The position numbers were made by a program, and so were the translations under genes. From Anaeromusa acidaminophila DSM 3853 (GTDB lineage: Bacteria; Bacillota; Negativicutes; Anaeromusales; Anaeromusaceae): DNA of 64,000 nucleotides. A model generated the notes under the pieces. It searched no databases, was not told the DNA's origin, and saw only the letters and a program-made list of their open reading frames with translations. Shown piece by piece: positions 1-10,617 of this stretch (positions within the stretch are counted from its first letter, which is position 1; the number at the start of each line of letters is the position of its first letter). The stretch spans positions 1 through 64,000 of the forward strand of contig NZ_KB894587.1 of NCBI RefSeq assembly GCF_000374545.1, in the 5' to 3' direction.

Positions 1-3
1 AAA

Positions 4-51
4 GGGGCTGTGACAAAATGAGGAATCATTTTGTCCACAGCTCCTTTTTTT
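4..51. terminator. Hairpin terminator at left end of the insertion sequence
   Basis: The arms at 4-19 and 28-44 pair almost completely around an 8-base loop (GGGGCTGTG...AAAAT against ATTTTGTCCACAGCTCC) and are followed on the plus strand by seven T. The left arm is itself the terminal inverted repeat. It would stop plus-strand transcription entering the element, and the same stem lies beyond the 3' end of the transposase gene on the minus strand. Confidence 0.7.
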
Positions 52-132
52 GTCCATTTTGAGTTTTTCACAAGATAAATCCGAAAAAAGAGTATACCCC
101 CCCTTTCCCCATAAGATCTGCAACTTTTCAGC

Positions 133-1707
133 TTATGCGGCTTTTTTGATTCGCAATGTTTTATTGTGATATTTATATAGGTTGTAACCGACAGAAACCA
201 GAAAAATCTCTAACCGAACCTGTTCCATGCCTTTTCGCACGATTCGTTTATACCAGCGGTTGTTTTTCAGGATGCCGAAGGTACCTTCAGATTGAATGGA
301 GCGATTCATCCGCAGCAGCGCTCCATGGATGCTCTCTAAGTTTTCCACGACTTCTTGATGCATGGATGTCAATTCATGATTGAGCTGGATTGTCCGGTTT
401 TTATCTGCTTTCTTACATTGAGCGGCATAGGGACACTCTGTGCAATCTTCGCACTGGTAGATTTCTTCCTGCCGTCCGTATTGGTTGCCTTTTACATTCC
501 GACGGTATTGAAAATGAAAGGCTTTTCCTGCAGGGCAGCGGAGAGTTCCTTCTTCGTCTATCTTGAAGTTTACGGCCCGGAACGGATTGTCTCGATACTT
601 TTTGTCCGTCGTTTCCTTTTTGAACATGGTAAACTTCATATACTTTTTCATCCCATGCTGCTCGCAATAGATGTAGTTGTTGTAAGAGCCATAGCCTGCA
701 TCAGCGACAGGATATTGGGGATAACATCCATAAGTTTCATGGAATTTCTCTAGCAAAGGAACGAAACAGTCCATGTCGGAACGGTACTGATTTACGTCGG
801 CTACGGCAATATACTCATCGGCAATCCCAAACTGCACATTATAAGCCGGCAACAGCTGGTCGTTTCCCATATAATCCGTCTTGATCCGCATGAAAGTCGC
901 AGAATGGTCCGTCTTTGAATAACTGTTCCGAGCTGGACCACAAACAGCAATCTTTTCGACATACTCCCGGAGCTTTGCCGTATATTCTCGCAGCCGCTCA
1001 TAGTGGCGTTGCTGCGGCGTCTTATGATGCCCTTTGCCATATACGAATGTGGAGTAGTCAATGCCCACGATTTTCGCATAGCGTTCCGTGATTTCATCCA
1101 AATAATCTGGAACATATTCCGTATTCGTTTCAATGCGGATACCAAAGCCAGCAAGTTCGTTGTTGATTTCATTGAGCAGCAGGGTAATCTTTTCAAAAAG
1201 TCTGTATCTGGATTTTTCGGTCGCTTTCTTCCAAACCCAGCTGTATTTATTGGCATTTGCCTCGAACTTTGAGCCATCGATATACAAATGACTCAGATCC
1301 ACATGCTCCTCAGCAAAGATAGCTTTATTGATATCCTTGAATAACTCCTCTATGGATGACTTCAATACATTTTCGATGAAATATCCAAAGGTTCGATAGG
1401 ATGGCGTCTGATGCTCCATGAGATACATGAAACGAAGATTGACCTTGCAGCTATCTTCGAGCTCACGGAGTGAAATATATCCATTGGTCATAAATCCGAA
1501 TAAGACTGTTTTCAGCATGCTGGCCGGGTTGTATCTGATGCGTCCGGTAACGTGTTCCGGAACATTCCTCAGGTACTTCTCCAAGTCAATTCCCTCCATG
1601 AATCTGTCGAAAACCAGCACAGGATCACAAATATCCAGAAAATCCGAAATGAATAGTGGCAAAAATGCCTGTTTCGCTTTAAAATGATTAGTGGTAATGT
1701 TTTTCAT
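133..1707 (-). CDS. IS1182 family transposase
   Basis: Cut-and-paste DDE transposase. The N-terminal part resembles the DUF772 domain (motif LSLREL-like segment around YISLRELEDSC). The catalytic core is of the IS4/IS1182 DDE type (SHLYIDGSKFEANANKYS near the first Asp; PVADAGYGSYNNY in the middle). The C-terminal Cys-rich segment (CEDCTECPYAAQC) is typical of DDE_Tnp_1_6 proteins. The frame is open from start to stop, so the copy is probably functional. An in-frame GTG at 1728 extends it by seven residues, but that codon sits directly against the terminator stem; ATG at 1707 gives the usual start (MKNITTNHF). Neither start has a strong ribosome site, as is common for transposases. Confidence 0.9.
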   Translation of the reverse strand: MKNITTNHFKAKQAFLPLFISDFLDICDPVLVFDRFMEGIDLEKYLRNVPEHVTGRIRYNPASMLKTVLFGFMTNGYISLRELEDSCKVNLRFMYLMEHQTPSYRTFGYFIENVLKSSIEELFKDINKAIFAEEHVDLSHLYIDGSKFEANANKYSWVWKKATEKSRYRLFEKITLLLNEINNELAGFGIRIETNTEYVPDYLDEITERYAKIVGIDYSTFVYGKGHHKTPQQRHYERLREYTAKLREYVEKIAVCGPARNSYSKTDHSATFMRIKTDYMGNDQLLPAYNVQFGIADEYIAVADVNQYRSDMDCFVPLLEKFHETYGCYPQYPVADAGYGSYNNYIYCEQHGMKKYMKFTMFKKETTDKKYRDNPFRAVNFKIDEEGTLRCPAGKAFHFQYRRNVKGNQYGRQEEIYQCEDCTECPYAAQCKKADKNRTIQLNHELTSMHQEVVENLESIHGALLRMNRSIQSEGTFGILKNNRWYKRIVRKGMEQVRLEIFLVSVGYNLYKYHNKTLRIKKAA

Positions 1708-1713
1708 TGGTAC

Positions 1714-1772
1714 GTAAAATTTTACCACAAAAAGAGGTCCGTCAGCTCTTCCGAGCCAACGGACCTCTTTTT
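1714..1772. terminator. Terminator and 12-bp palindrome upstream of the transposase gene
   Basis: The stem at 1729-1742 pairs perfectly over 14 bp with 1759-1772 (AAAAAGAGGTCCGT / complement), A-rich on one side and T-rich on the other, so it can terminate in both directions. It lies between the peptidase gene and the transposase start and should block read-through into the transposase. Next to it, at 1714-1725, is the perfect palindrome GTAAAATTTTAC, a possible site of transposase self-regulation (inference). Confidence 0.75.
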
Positions 1773-1802
1773 ATTTGTCAGGGCGTTATTTCACAGCCCC
1801 TT

Positions 1803-3041
1803 TTAAGAGTGTTTAGCGCTCAGCTCTGCCAGTAACAGCACTAGCGCGGTTGTACGCGGTACAAAAGCTTGCAAATCGACTTCTTCTTTGCGCGTATGCT
1901 CTAAAAGCGGATCACAATCAATTCCCAGCGCATCAATAGTCGGTGTAAAGGATGCCGTCACATTGCCAATAGTCATACCCCCTGCAATCCATTCCACCAC
2001 GTCTGCATCAAATTCACGTTTCACAATCGTTTTATAAAGCTGGACCATTTCTTCCACTGCCGCGGTTTTTTCCATAGGAGGTTTTACAAAGCCCCCTTCA
2101 ACCGTCACTGCCGTTCCCGCCACTTGCGGCTTAGCCGCCAGCTCTCGAATGGCCTGATCAATCCGTTCCAGCTCGCTTTGCTCATAACAGCGTACTTCCA
2201 CCTTTAGCCAAGCTTCGTCAGGAATCACATTGACCTTTTCATTCGGAGTTCCTACAACTGCCGCATTGATGCTGTTCGGCGGAATAAACTGCCCGTGGTC
2301 CGCTACCCTGCGTTCCTTTAGGGCCGCCGTACTGTAATTTTCGGGATCTCGAGGCAGCGGGCTGGCAAGTTCATAAAGTCCTTGCAGTAAATGCCCTAGT
2401 TCCATAACTGCATTACCAGCCGCTTGCGGTGAATTTCCCGCATGCCCTCCAATGCCTTTCACACGAAAGGTATAACGTGCATTTCCTTTACGCTTCGTTA
2501 CAATCCCCCAATTCGGACGCCCCGTGTCAGCGATAATGGCAACATCTACTTGTTGCGCCAATTCCTGTGCAAAGGCAAATTCATCAGGCGAACCAGTTTC
2601 CTCTTCAGCATCAAAATAGACAATCAGTTCGCCATACGGTTTTTCCCCAAGAGCCTGAAACGCCTCCACTACATAGAGCATTTGCAACGCCGAAGCTTTA
2701 CAATCTCCAGCGCCCGGCCCGTAAGCAATGCCGTCAGCTCCTAGCTGGAAAGGATACCGTCCCGCTTCTGTATTGAGCACAGTATCGGTATGCACTACAA
2801 GTAACGCTTTTAGGGTCCCGTCCCCCGGGAAGCGCGCAATAACGTGTACTCCCCGCTCATTGGCCCGTTCTTCAATTCGTCCTCCCAGTTCAGCCACGCG
2901 CTGCGCCAACAGCGCAGCGATCTTGCGGCTGCCCTCGAGATTTCCCGTATCCGAATCAATATTAGTCCAAATCTCCAAATCCTGAATGAACGCCTCCCGG
3001 CGTTCATTCAAAATTTCTTTAACGCGATTTCCTGCAATCAT
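1803..3041 (-). CDS. M20 family metallopeptidase (ArgE/DapE/CPG2-like)
   Basis: Predicted cytosolic zinc amidohydrolase of 412 residues. The family's metal ligands are visible in order: the HxD motif in LLVVHTDTV, the bridging Asp in GPGAGDCKAS, the EE pair in DAEEETGS, and a C-terminal His in LLEHTRKEEVDL. The internal dimerisation (lid) domain occupies roughly residues 180-300. The closest general type is carboxypeptidase G2 or succinyl-diaminopimelate desuccinylase; the substrate cannot be read from the sequence. The start is supported by AAAGGTGG about eight bases upstream. Its stop codon, 1803-1805, lies exactly at the right end of the insertion sequence, so the last base of the element may help form the stop. 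Confidence 0.85.
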   Translation of the reverse strand: MIAGNRVKEILNERREAFIQDLEIWTNIDSDTGNLEGSRKIAALLAQRVAELGGRIEERANERGVHVIARFPGDGTLKALLVVHTDTVLNTEAGRYPFQLGADGIAYGPGAGDCKASALQMLYVVEAFQALGEKPYGELIVYFDAEEETGSPDEFAFAQELAQQVDVAIIADTGRPNWGIVTKRKGNARYTFRVKGIGGHAGNSPQAAGNAVMELGHLLQGLYELASPLPRDPENYSTAALKERRVADHGQFIPPNSINAAVVGTPNEKVNVIPDEAWLKVEVRCYEQSELERIDQAIRELAAKPQVAGTAVTVEGGFVKPPMEKTAAVEEMVQLYKTIVKREFDADVVEWIAGGMTIGNVTASFTPTIDALGIDCDPLLEHTRKEEVDLQAFVPRTTALVLLLAELSAKHS

Positions 3042-3128
3042 AAATTGGCCACCTTTCCCGGCCGCTTTACAGCCTTATTTCTTTGTTTACACATTCGACG
3101 TCCCGTAAAAAAGTCCTCCTCAGAAGAA

Positions 3129-3162
3129 CAACCCCTGCTTTCGTTCACGAAAGCAGGGGTTG
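3129..3162. terminator. Hairpin downstream of lysS
   Basis: A perfect 15-bp stem (CAACCCCTGCTTTCG with its complement) closed by the loop TTCA lies four bases beyond the lysS stop codon. No long U tract follows directly on the minus strand, though a run of T occurs about 15 bases later. It probably ends the panC-to-lysS transcript or protects its 3' end. Confidence 0.65.
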
Positions 3163-3165
3163 CTA

Positions 3166-5168
<2,003 letters not shown>

Positions 5169-5320
5169 GTTTCGCGCTCCTTCTGTTTTATACTTACTTC
5201 AACCAACGGCATTACTACAAAACAATAGAAAGAGTGTCAAGTTTGCCTTGACACTTAAAACTTCTTTATGCTATTGGACAATATTATAGGCCCAAAGGTC
5301 GGCTTCGTCAATATAGCAAG

Positions 5321-6292
5321 TCAACCCCAAGGAGAAAAAGGGAAGCGCTGCAGCACTCGTTTGCACACAGCCACTGGCAGCGGCGTGTCATCATGACTCA
5401 TCCCCTTCTTCAACCCCTCTAACGCTCTAAGCTGGGGATCTCCGGTCAAATCCAGATCTTCCATCACCTGAGACATCGCACTTTTGCGCGCTTTTGCCAC
5501 TGCATCAGCGGCATTTTCTCCCGACTCGAGCTGTTCCAGAAACGTCTCGCTAAAGTAAGCCTGAGCCAAATAGGTCATGGGATTGCCGCAAGCTCCGCCT
5601 TGCGTCTGTCCCAAAATTTCAGGCATCGCAAACCGAATGCCCGCCTCTACTGACCACTTCAGCTCTTCCGTCTCATGGGTTATGGCGCTGAGCAACGTAC
5701 GAACCGTGCACAAGCCAGCTTGCTGCAAGGCGCGTATAATACCATGCTCGATAGTGTGCGCCTGCTCCGAAGTTACCAGTCCGCCCAGATTGGCCGTAAT
5801 GGAAACCTCTCGTCCTGTTTCCACGTCCAGTCCGTATATTGTTACCGGCAGATCCTCAGGCCCTCGAAACTCTGTATACCCGCCCGCAGGCTGCCAGCCC
5901 GCCCCGGAAATAGCCGGATACTTTTTGCGCATCTGCCGTAGCGGCACAGTCTCCACGCCTTCGGCTAAGACCAGATCTTGACTGCCTCGGAAAGAATGCC
6001 AGCGCATAAATTCCTGACCTTCTAAGGTCGCCAAAAAGACGGTCACTGCCTGACCATCCTCGTCAAAAGCAGGCTGCGCTTCCACCTCCAGTACGCGAGC
6101 CGACACCCCTACTGGATACAAGCGCTCCTCATCATTCAGCCAAGGGCAAAGAAGCAGATTATTACGGGTTCCTGCGAGCCTTGCCAGCCAATTACCGCCT
6201 TGATCCGGTAAAAAAATCCCCTGGGCCCGCCCGCCTCCCGGGCGCGGTAAAACACCGCTCATTAGCGGAAATAAAATCATGCTGTCACTCAT
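5321..6292 (-). CDS. Conserved-looking protein of unknown function
   Basis: A soluble protein of 323 residues with no signal peptide or membrane segment; I do not recognise the family. Its start is coupled to dusB: the dusB stop and this ATG are two bases apart. The central region looks like an enzyme core, with HTIEH at 179-183, HETEE at 206-210 and GACGNP around Cys235, which together could form a metal or nucleophile site. The N-terminal 100 residues look like a beta-rich domain. The downstream gene is greA, 150 bases away. Position among tRNA modification and translation genes suggests a housekeeping role, but that is only context. Confidence 0.8.
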   Translation of the reverse strand: MSDSMILFPLMSGVLPRPGGGRAQGIFLPDQGGNWLARLAGTRNNLLLCPWLNDEERLYPVGVSARVLEVEAQPAFDEDGQAVTVFLATLEGQEFMRWHSFRGSQDLVLAEGVETVPLRQMRKKYPAISGAGWQPAGGYTEFRGPEDLPVTIYGLDVETGREVSITANLGGLVTSEQAHTIEHGIIRALQQAGLCTVRTLLSAITHETEELKWSVEAGIRFAMPEILGQTQGGACGNPMTYLAQAYFSETFLEQLESGENAADAVAKARKSAMSQVMEDLDLTGDPQLRALEGLKKGMSHDDTPLPVAVCKRVLQRFPFSPWG

Positions 6293-6294
6293 GG

Positions 6295-7296
6295 TCAGCC
6301 CCCGTTTGCAGCAGACAATTCCGCTGCTAGCATTTCCTCCAGCAAACGCTCAAAATCATCACGACAAAGCGCTTGATTCAACAACTGCCGCCATCTAGCC
6401 GCGCCGCGCACGCCTTTCGTATACCAGGCCGCATGGCGGCGCATCTCCCTAACGGCGACATATTCTCCCTTCAAGGAGATCAACATATCCAAGTGGCGCA
6501 AAATAAACCGGCGCCGTTCTTCTAAGGACGGCGCTGGCGGCACAACACCCGTTTGCAAATACGCTAAAATATCGCGAAACAGCCATGGGTTGCCCTGGCA
6601 GCCCCGCCCAATCATAATGCCGTCGCAGCCGGTTTCCTCCAGCATGCGCTTCGCATCCGCAGGACTCCAGATGTCGCCATTGCCGATTACCGGGATAGTA
6701 AGAGCCGCTTTGACTTCGCGAATACTATTCCAGTCCGCTTTACCTTCATAAAATTGTTCGCGCGTCCGTCCGTGTACGGCTACCGCCGCTACGCCGGCAT
6801 CTTCCGCCAGACGAGCCATGTCTACAGCGTTAGCTTCTTTGTCTGACCATCCTTTGCGGATTTTCACGGTCACCGGGACTTTTACCGCCGCTACAACGGC
6901 GCGCAAAATGCGCTGCGCCAATTCGGGCTGGCGCATCAACGCCGAACCTTCGCCATTTTTGACAATTTTCGGCGCCGGACAGCCCATATTAATATCAATA
7001 ATATCCGCGCCTGCAGCTTCCACCTTTTGCGCCGCCTGCGCCATCAGCTCCGGATTAGAACCAAAAATCTGCATGGCTACCGGACGCTCCGCCGGTTCCA
7101 TGCGCAGCATTTCCAAGGTTCGGTCATTATCAAAAAGCAAAGCATTATCGCTAATCATTTCCGATACGACTAGGCCGCAGCCTGCTTCCTTGCATAAAAG
7201 GCGAAACGGCAAATCCGTTACCCCGGCCATAGGCGCTAAAATAACAGGATTGGCGAGCACAAGCCCGCCAATCGCCAATTTAGGAATTCCGTTCAT
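6295..7296 (-). CDS. dusB: tRNA-dihydrouridine synthase (DusB/NifR3 family)
   Basis: FMN-dependent reduction of uridines to dihydrouridine in tRNA. The 333-residue TIM-barrel protein shows the family signatures: [14 protein letters not shown] near the N-terminus, the active-site cysteine in [20 protein letters not shown], the FMN-phosphate region [12 protein letters not shown] and [13 protein letters not shown]. It overlaps the end of coaX by 17 bases and ends two bases before the next gene, so the three are probably translated from one message. In Bacillus and relatives dusB also lies just upstream of lysS. Confidence 0.95.
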   Translation of the reverse strand: MNGIPKLAIGGLVLANPVILAPMAGVTDLPFRLLCKEAGCGLVVSEMISDNALLFDNDRTLEMLRMEPAERPVAMQIFGSNPELMAQAAQKVEAAGADIIDINMGCPAPKIVKNGEGSALMRQPELAQRILRAVVAAVKVPVTVKIRKGWSDKEANAVDMARLAEDAGVAAVAVHGRTREQFYEGKADWNSIREVKAALTIPVIGNGDIWSPADAKRMLEETGCDGIMIGRGCQGNPWLFRDILAYLQTGVVPPAPSLEERRRFILRHLDMLISLKGEYVAVREMRRHAAWYTKGVRGAARWRQLLNQALCRDDFERLLEEMLAAELSAANGG

Positions 7297-8044
7297 AGAG
7301 TATGCGTAATCCTTCCAACGTCAAGAAATGTTCTACTACATTAATAGTGGTTGAATTCTGGGCGATCAAGTTCGCCAACCCCCCGGTACCCACCACATAC
7401 GCATCGCTGCCGAGTTCTTCTTTCATACGTCTAACGATCTCATCCACTTGCCCCGTAAAGCCGAAGATAATCCCTGACTGCATGCTACTTACCGTATTGC
7501 GGCAAATCACCTGTTTCGGCTGCACCAATTCGATGCGCGGCAGTTTGGCCGCCCGCTGGAACAGCGCTTCTGTCGAAATGCCGATACCTGGAGAAATAGC
7601 CCCGCCTAAATAATCGCCGTTGTCGGCAATGGCGCAGAAGGTGGTAGCCGTGCCAAAATCAATGATGATCAGCGGACCGCCAAACATTTCATAGGCGGCC
7701 ACAGCGTTGACAATACGGTCAGCGCCGACTTCGCGGGGATTTTCATATTTAATACGAATACCGGTTTTGATGCCAGGGCCCACGACTAGAGGATCCACGT
7801 TAAAATAACGTCGGCACATCCTGACAAAAGGCACAATAATCGGCGGCACTACCGAGGAAATAATCACAGCCGTAATATCCTTCATTGTCAAACCGGAATA
7901 ATGAAACAAATTATTCAAGAGCATGCCGTACTCATCGCCGGTTTTCTGACGGTCGGTCGAAACCCGCCAGTGATGTTGCATGGTTTTCCCTTCATAGGCT
8001 CCCAGAACGATATTGCTATTGCCAATGTCAATCACTAGTAGCAT
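7280..8044 (-). CDS. coaX: Type III pantothenate kinase
   Basis: Phosphorylates pantothenate, the first step of coenzyme A synthesis; type III enzymes belong to the ASKHA fold and are not inhibited by CoA. The 254-residue sequence has the N-terminal phosphate-binding [12 protein letters not shown], the catalytic Asp in [17 protein letters not shown], and [12 protein letters not shown] and [11 protein letters not shown] further on. It sits in a cluster with panC and panD, so pantothenate synthesis and use are encoded together. AGGAGG-like TGGAGG precedes the ATG. The 3' end overlaps dusB. Confidence 0.96.
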   Translation of the reverse strand: MLLVIDIGNSNIVLGAYEGKTMQHHWRVSTDRQKTGDEYGMLLNNLFHYSGLTMKDITAVIISSVVPPIIVPFVRMCRRYFNVDPLVVGPGIKTGIRIKYENPREVGADRIVNAVAAYEMFGGPLIIIDFGTATTFCAIADNGDYLGGAISPGIGISTEALFQRAAKLPRIELVQPKQVICRNTVSSMQSGIIFGFTGQVDEIVRRMKEELGSDAYVVGTGGLANLIAQNSTTINVVEHFLTLEGLRILYERNS

Positions 8045-8071
8045 GTGATTTCTTCCTCCATTTTTAACGCT

Positions 8072-9046
8072 CTACCCTTGCAGACGCAGCGACACATCTC
8101 CCGCCAGCACGCGCCGCAAGTCATTTTCCGTGCGCACTAAGAGAGAGCCGTCTTCCGCCAGCTCTTCCGCCACGCCGTCATAGGTTTCCTCTCCAGCTAA
8201 CACGCGAACCGGCTGTCCTAAGGTAATTGATTCGCGCCGCCAAGCTTTTAAAACCGGCTCAAAACCTTCTTTTTTTACCACTTCATACCAATATTCCAAG
8301 CGTTCCAAAAGCTTTTGCAGCACCTCTACGCGGGAAACTTCGCGTCCGGCTCCCATGGATATAGATGCACCTATATTCCTTAATTCTTCCGGAAAGTCGT
8401 TTTCCTGCAGGCTCACGTTAATGCCTATGCCCAAGACCACAAAATTAATGGCATCCATTTCCGCGCTCATTTCCGTAAGAATGCCCACCAGCTTTCGCCC
8501 CTGCCAAAGAATATCGTTCGGCCATTTGATGCCGCAAGTTAGACCGCTTGCCTCACGAATGGCTTCTACCGTCGCTACCGCCGCCATAAGAGTGCATTTC
8601 GGCGCTTCTTGCGGAGGGAAGGGGGGACGAAGAATGACAGATACCCAAACGCCGCCTCCCGGGGGAGAAAACCACCCTCGATTTAGGCGGCCTCGTCCCA
8701 GCGTCTGCGCTTCCGATACAACAATCGTTCCTTCTGCAGCCTCATCCGCCGCCAACCGTTTCGCTTCATTATTAGTAGAAGAAGTATCATAAAAATGCAC
8801 GATCTGCTTGCCTAACAGTTTTGTAGATAGTCCTGCCCTAATTTCTTCTGGCAGCAGCAAGTCCGGACGGCTTTTCAAGCGATATCCCTTGCGCGGATGC
8901 GCCTCAATTTCATAACCGTGATTTTTCAATTCCTGAATATGCTTCCATACAGCAGTACGAGAGACCGCTAATTGCCGGCTGATCTCTTCCCCGGACAAAT
9001 AATCCTGGGATTGCTGCCGCAGCAGCTTTAGTATTCGCGCTCGCAA
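8072..9046 (-). CDS. birA: Bifunctional biotin operon repressor / biotin-protein ligase
   Basis: Attaches biotin to carboxylase carrier proteins and, through its N-terminal winged helix, represses biotin genes. Residues 1-60 form the HTH (SRTAVWKHIQELKNHG). The ligase core carries the biotinyl-AMP loop GRGRLNRGWFSPPGGG and the substrate lysine motif CGIKWPNDILW. The C-terminal SH3-like domain (about 270-320) completes the class II architecture. The start codon is TTG: GGAGG lies eight bases before it and no better ATG is available. It lies between coaX and panD. Confidence 0.95.
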   Translation of the reverse strand: MRARILKLLRQQSQDYLSGEEISRQLAVSRTAVWKHIQELKNHGYEIEAHPRKGYRLKSRPDLLLPEEIRAGLSTKLLGKQIVHFYDTSSTNNEAKRLAADEAAEGTIVVSEAQTLGRGRLNRGWFSPPGGGVWVSVILRPPFPPQEAPKCTLMAAVATVEAIREASGLTCGIKWPNDILWQGRKLVGILTEMSAEMDAINFVVLGIGINVSLQENDFPEELRNIGASISMGAGREVSRVEVLQKLLERLEYWYEVVKKEGFEPVLKAWRRESITLGQPVRVLAGEETYDGVAEELAEDGSLLVRTENDLRRVLAGDVSLRLQG

Positions 9047-9114
9047 AGCCTCGACCTCCCAGTTTCCGATGTATTCATTCTTACATCATAAACTACGGGT
9101 CTCTTTATTGTCAA

Positions 9115-9498
9115 TCAACCGATTTCTCCGTGTTGTTCCGCCCCTTTGATGGCTTCAATACGGTTTCCCTCGCCCAAGAAAACTACTTTCGGCACATGCA
9201 CGCGCGCCTCCGCCTCTTCCATCCAGGCATAGGCCATAATAATCACGACATCCCCCGGCTGCGCCCAGCGAGCGGCAGCGCCGTTCAGGCAGACAACGCC
9301 GGAACCGCGCGGTCCGGGAATAATATACGTCTCCAAGCGAGCGCCGTTATTATTGTTCACAATTTGCACCCGCTCATGAAGATACATGCCCGCTGCCTCT
9401 ACAAGGTCTTCATCAATGGTAATGCTCCCCATATAGTTTAAGTTGGCTTCGGTTACCGTCGCCCGGTGCAATTTAGAAGTAAACATATGTCGCATCAT
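9115..9498 (-). CDS. panD: Aspartate 1-decarboxylase precursor
   Basis: Makes beta-alanine for pantothenate by decarboxylating aspartate; a pyruvoyl enzyme that cleaves itself. Starting at the ATG one base after the panC stop (with AGGAATG upstream), the protein has 127 residues and places the self-cleavage pair Gly24-Ser25 (NYMGSITID) exactly where the family has it. [19 protein letters not shown] matches the conserved C-terminal half. Translation is coupled to panC. A longer in-frame start exists inside panC but lacks support. Confidence 0.96.
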   Translation of the reverse strand: MMRHMFTSKLHRATVTEANLNYMGSITIDEDLVEAAGMYLHERVQIVNNNNGARLETYIIPGPRGSGVVCLNGAAARWAQPGDVVIIMAYAWMEEAEARVHVPKVVFLGEGNRIEAIKGAEQHGEIG

Positions 9499-9499
9499 C

Positions 9500-10357
9500 T
9501 TAGCATTCCTCCCACAGTAGGTTATCAATCAGTCGTGTCTTGCCAATACGAACGGCCAAAGCCAATACAACAGGCCCTTGGAGCTCGCTTACCGGCTGCA
9601 TGGTAGCCGCATCCACCAGCTTAACATACTCCACTGCCGCCAAGGCCTCCTGAGCCAGCTCCTCTTTGGCTGCGGCTTCCACGACAGCGCCACGCCGTTC
9701 CCCAGCTTGCAAAACAGTTTTAGCCTTCTGCAGCGCCCGTGACAGCACTAGCGCCGCTGTACGTTCCTCTTGAGAAAGGTATACATTGCGCGATGATAAA
9801 GCTAACCCGTCCGCTTCACGCACAATAGGCACCGCTATAATCTCTACAGGCCAGTTCAAATCCATTACCATCTGCCGGATGACCGCCACCTGCTGAGCGT
9901 CTTTTTGCCCAAAATAGGCGCGGTCCGGTTGGACTAAATGAAGGAGTTTGGCAACTACAGTCGCCACACCTTGAAAATGTCCAGGACGAGACGCGCCGCA
10001 CAACCCTTCGCTGACACCGCTCACGGTTACCAAGGTTTTCATGTTTTCATAGCCTTGAGGGTACATTTCTTCTACCGTGGGAGTAAACAGCACATCCACC
10101 CCTGACGCTGCAGCAGCTGCGGCATCACGTTCTAAATCGCGCGGATACACGGCAAAGTCCTCACCAGCGCCAAATTGCAGCGGATTCACAAAAATGCTGG
10201 CTACGACAAAAGCATTTTCATTTTTGGCCTGCTGCATCAGCGTACAATGCCCCGCATGCAAATATCCCATCGTAGGGACTAACGCAACACTTTGCCCCGC
10301 CTGGCGCGCTTCACCTACCAATTGACGCAGTTCTTCCACCGTTGTGACCTGTTTCAT
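9500..10357 (-). CDS. panC: Pantothenate synthetase (pantoate-beta-alanine ligase)
   Basis: Joins pantoate and beta-alanine using ATP. The protein of 285 residues has the nucleotidyl-transferase signatures [11 protein letters not shown] (HIGH-type) and [10 protein letters not shown] (KMSKS-type), plus FVNPLQFG and YFGQKDAQQ. The open frame continues 53 codons upstream, but GAGGAG eight bases before ATG 10357 and the normal N-terminus ([10 protein letters not shown]) define the start. panB is not in the window. The gene is preceded by a structured leader ending in a terminator at 10374-10405, so transcription is probably attenuated. Confidence 0.96.
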   Translation of the reverse strand: MKQVTTVEELRQLVGEARQAGQSVALVPTMGYLHAGHCTLMQQAKNENAFVVASIFVNPLQFGAGEDFAVYPRDLERDAAAAAASGVDVLFTPTVEEMYPQGYENMKTLVTVSGVSEGLCGASRPGHFQGVATVVAKLLHLVQPDRAYFGQKDAQQVAVIRQMVMDLNWPVEIIAVPIVREADGLALSSRNVYLSQEERTAALVLSRALQKAKTVLQAGERRGAVVEAAAKEELAQEALAAVEYVKLVDAATMQPVSELQGPVVLALAVRIGKTRLIDNLLWEEC

Positions 10358-10373
10358 AAAAACCACTCTCCTC

Positions 10374-10405
10374 AAAAAAATAAGCCTCCCGGAAACCCGG
10401 AAGGC
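10374..10405 (-). terminator. Intrinsic terminator just before panC (attenuator candidate)
   Basis: On the minus strand a GC-rich stem (arms at 397-405 and 384-392 of the 10-kb block, GCCTTCCGG with CCGGGAGGC, one mismatch) with a short loop is followed by TTATTTTTTT. It lies 17 bases upstream of the panC ATG and only a few bases before the ribosome site, more than 210 bases after the cysK stop. This placement fits control of panC better than the end of cysK. Confidence 0.75.
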
Positions 10406-10540
10406 ATAGTACGGCAGACAGAACGGCTTTGGCGTCTCAGTCCCGCAGGATCTAAGCGGCAAAAAAGCCTGATGAAATTGTCGGCAAAGCTGGCTGTCTG
10501 CGGTGCAGTTCCCCAAAAGGGATACCGCCCTGGTTCTTTG
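10406..10540 (-). ncRNA. Structured leader RNA upstream of panC (cis-regulatory candidate)
   Basis: After a -10-like TACAAT (minus strand, about 10546-10551) the leader folds into a clear set of helices: GCGGT/ACCGC (10524-10528 with 10500-10504) enclosing CCC/GGG; a long-range helix CTGTCTGC/GCAGACAG (10494-10501 with 10414-10421) enclosing GCTTTG/CAAAGC (10485-10490 with 10426-10431); and an inner CCGC/GCGG hairpin (10443-10446 with 10456-10459). A terminator follows, then panC. The arrangement is that of a riboswitch or other attenuator. A published class called the pan motif precedes pantothenate genes in other bacteria; I cannot confirm membership by eye, and I do not match it to another named class. 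Confidence 0.5.
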
Positions 10541-10617
10541 GTCATTGTAGCATGGCGAAAGCCAGCCTACAAGCCAAATTTACAAGTCAGCCTCTACTTT
10601 TTTCATAAACAAATTGT

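Larger units (their letters stand above)
1..1803 (-). mobile_element. IS1182-type insertion sequence, complete or nearly so
   Basis: A perfect 13-bp inverted repeat (AAAGGGGCTGTGA at 1-13, its complement at 1791-1803) brackets a single intact transposase gene, giving an element of about 1.8 kb, the usual size for the family. The left end coincides with the window edge, so the repeat may be longer there and no target duplication can be tested. Hairpins with the form of terminators lie just inside both ends (4-51 and 1729-1772) and would insulate the transposase gene from outside transcription. The right end touches the stop codon of the neighbouring M20 peptidase gene without visibly disrupting it. 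Confidence 0.85.

Noticed and set aside
10520-10545. AACCAGGGCGGTATCCC in the panC leader, similar to the T-box sequence
   Set aside because: It lies near the 5' end of the leader, far from the terminator, whereas a T-box motif must lie in the antiterminator; the key CCGCG continuation is missing.
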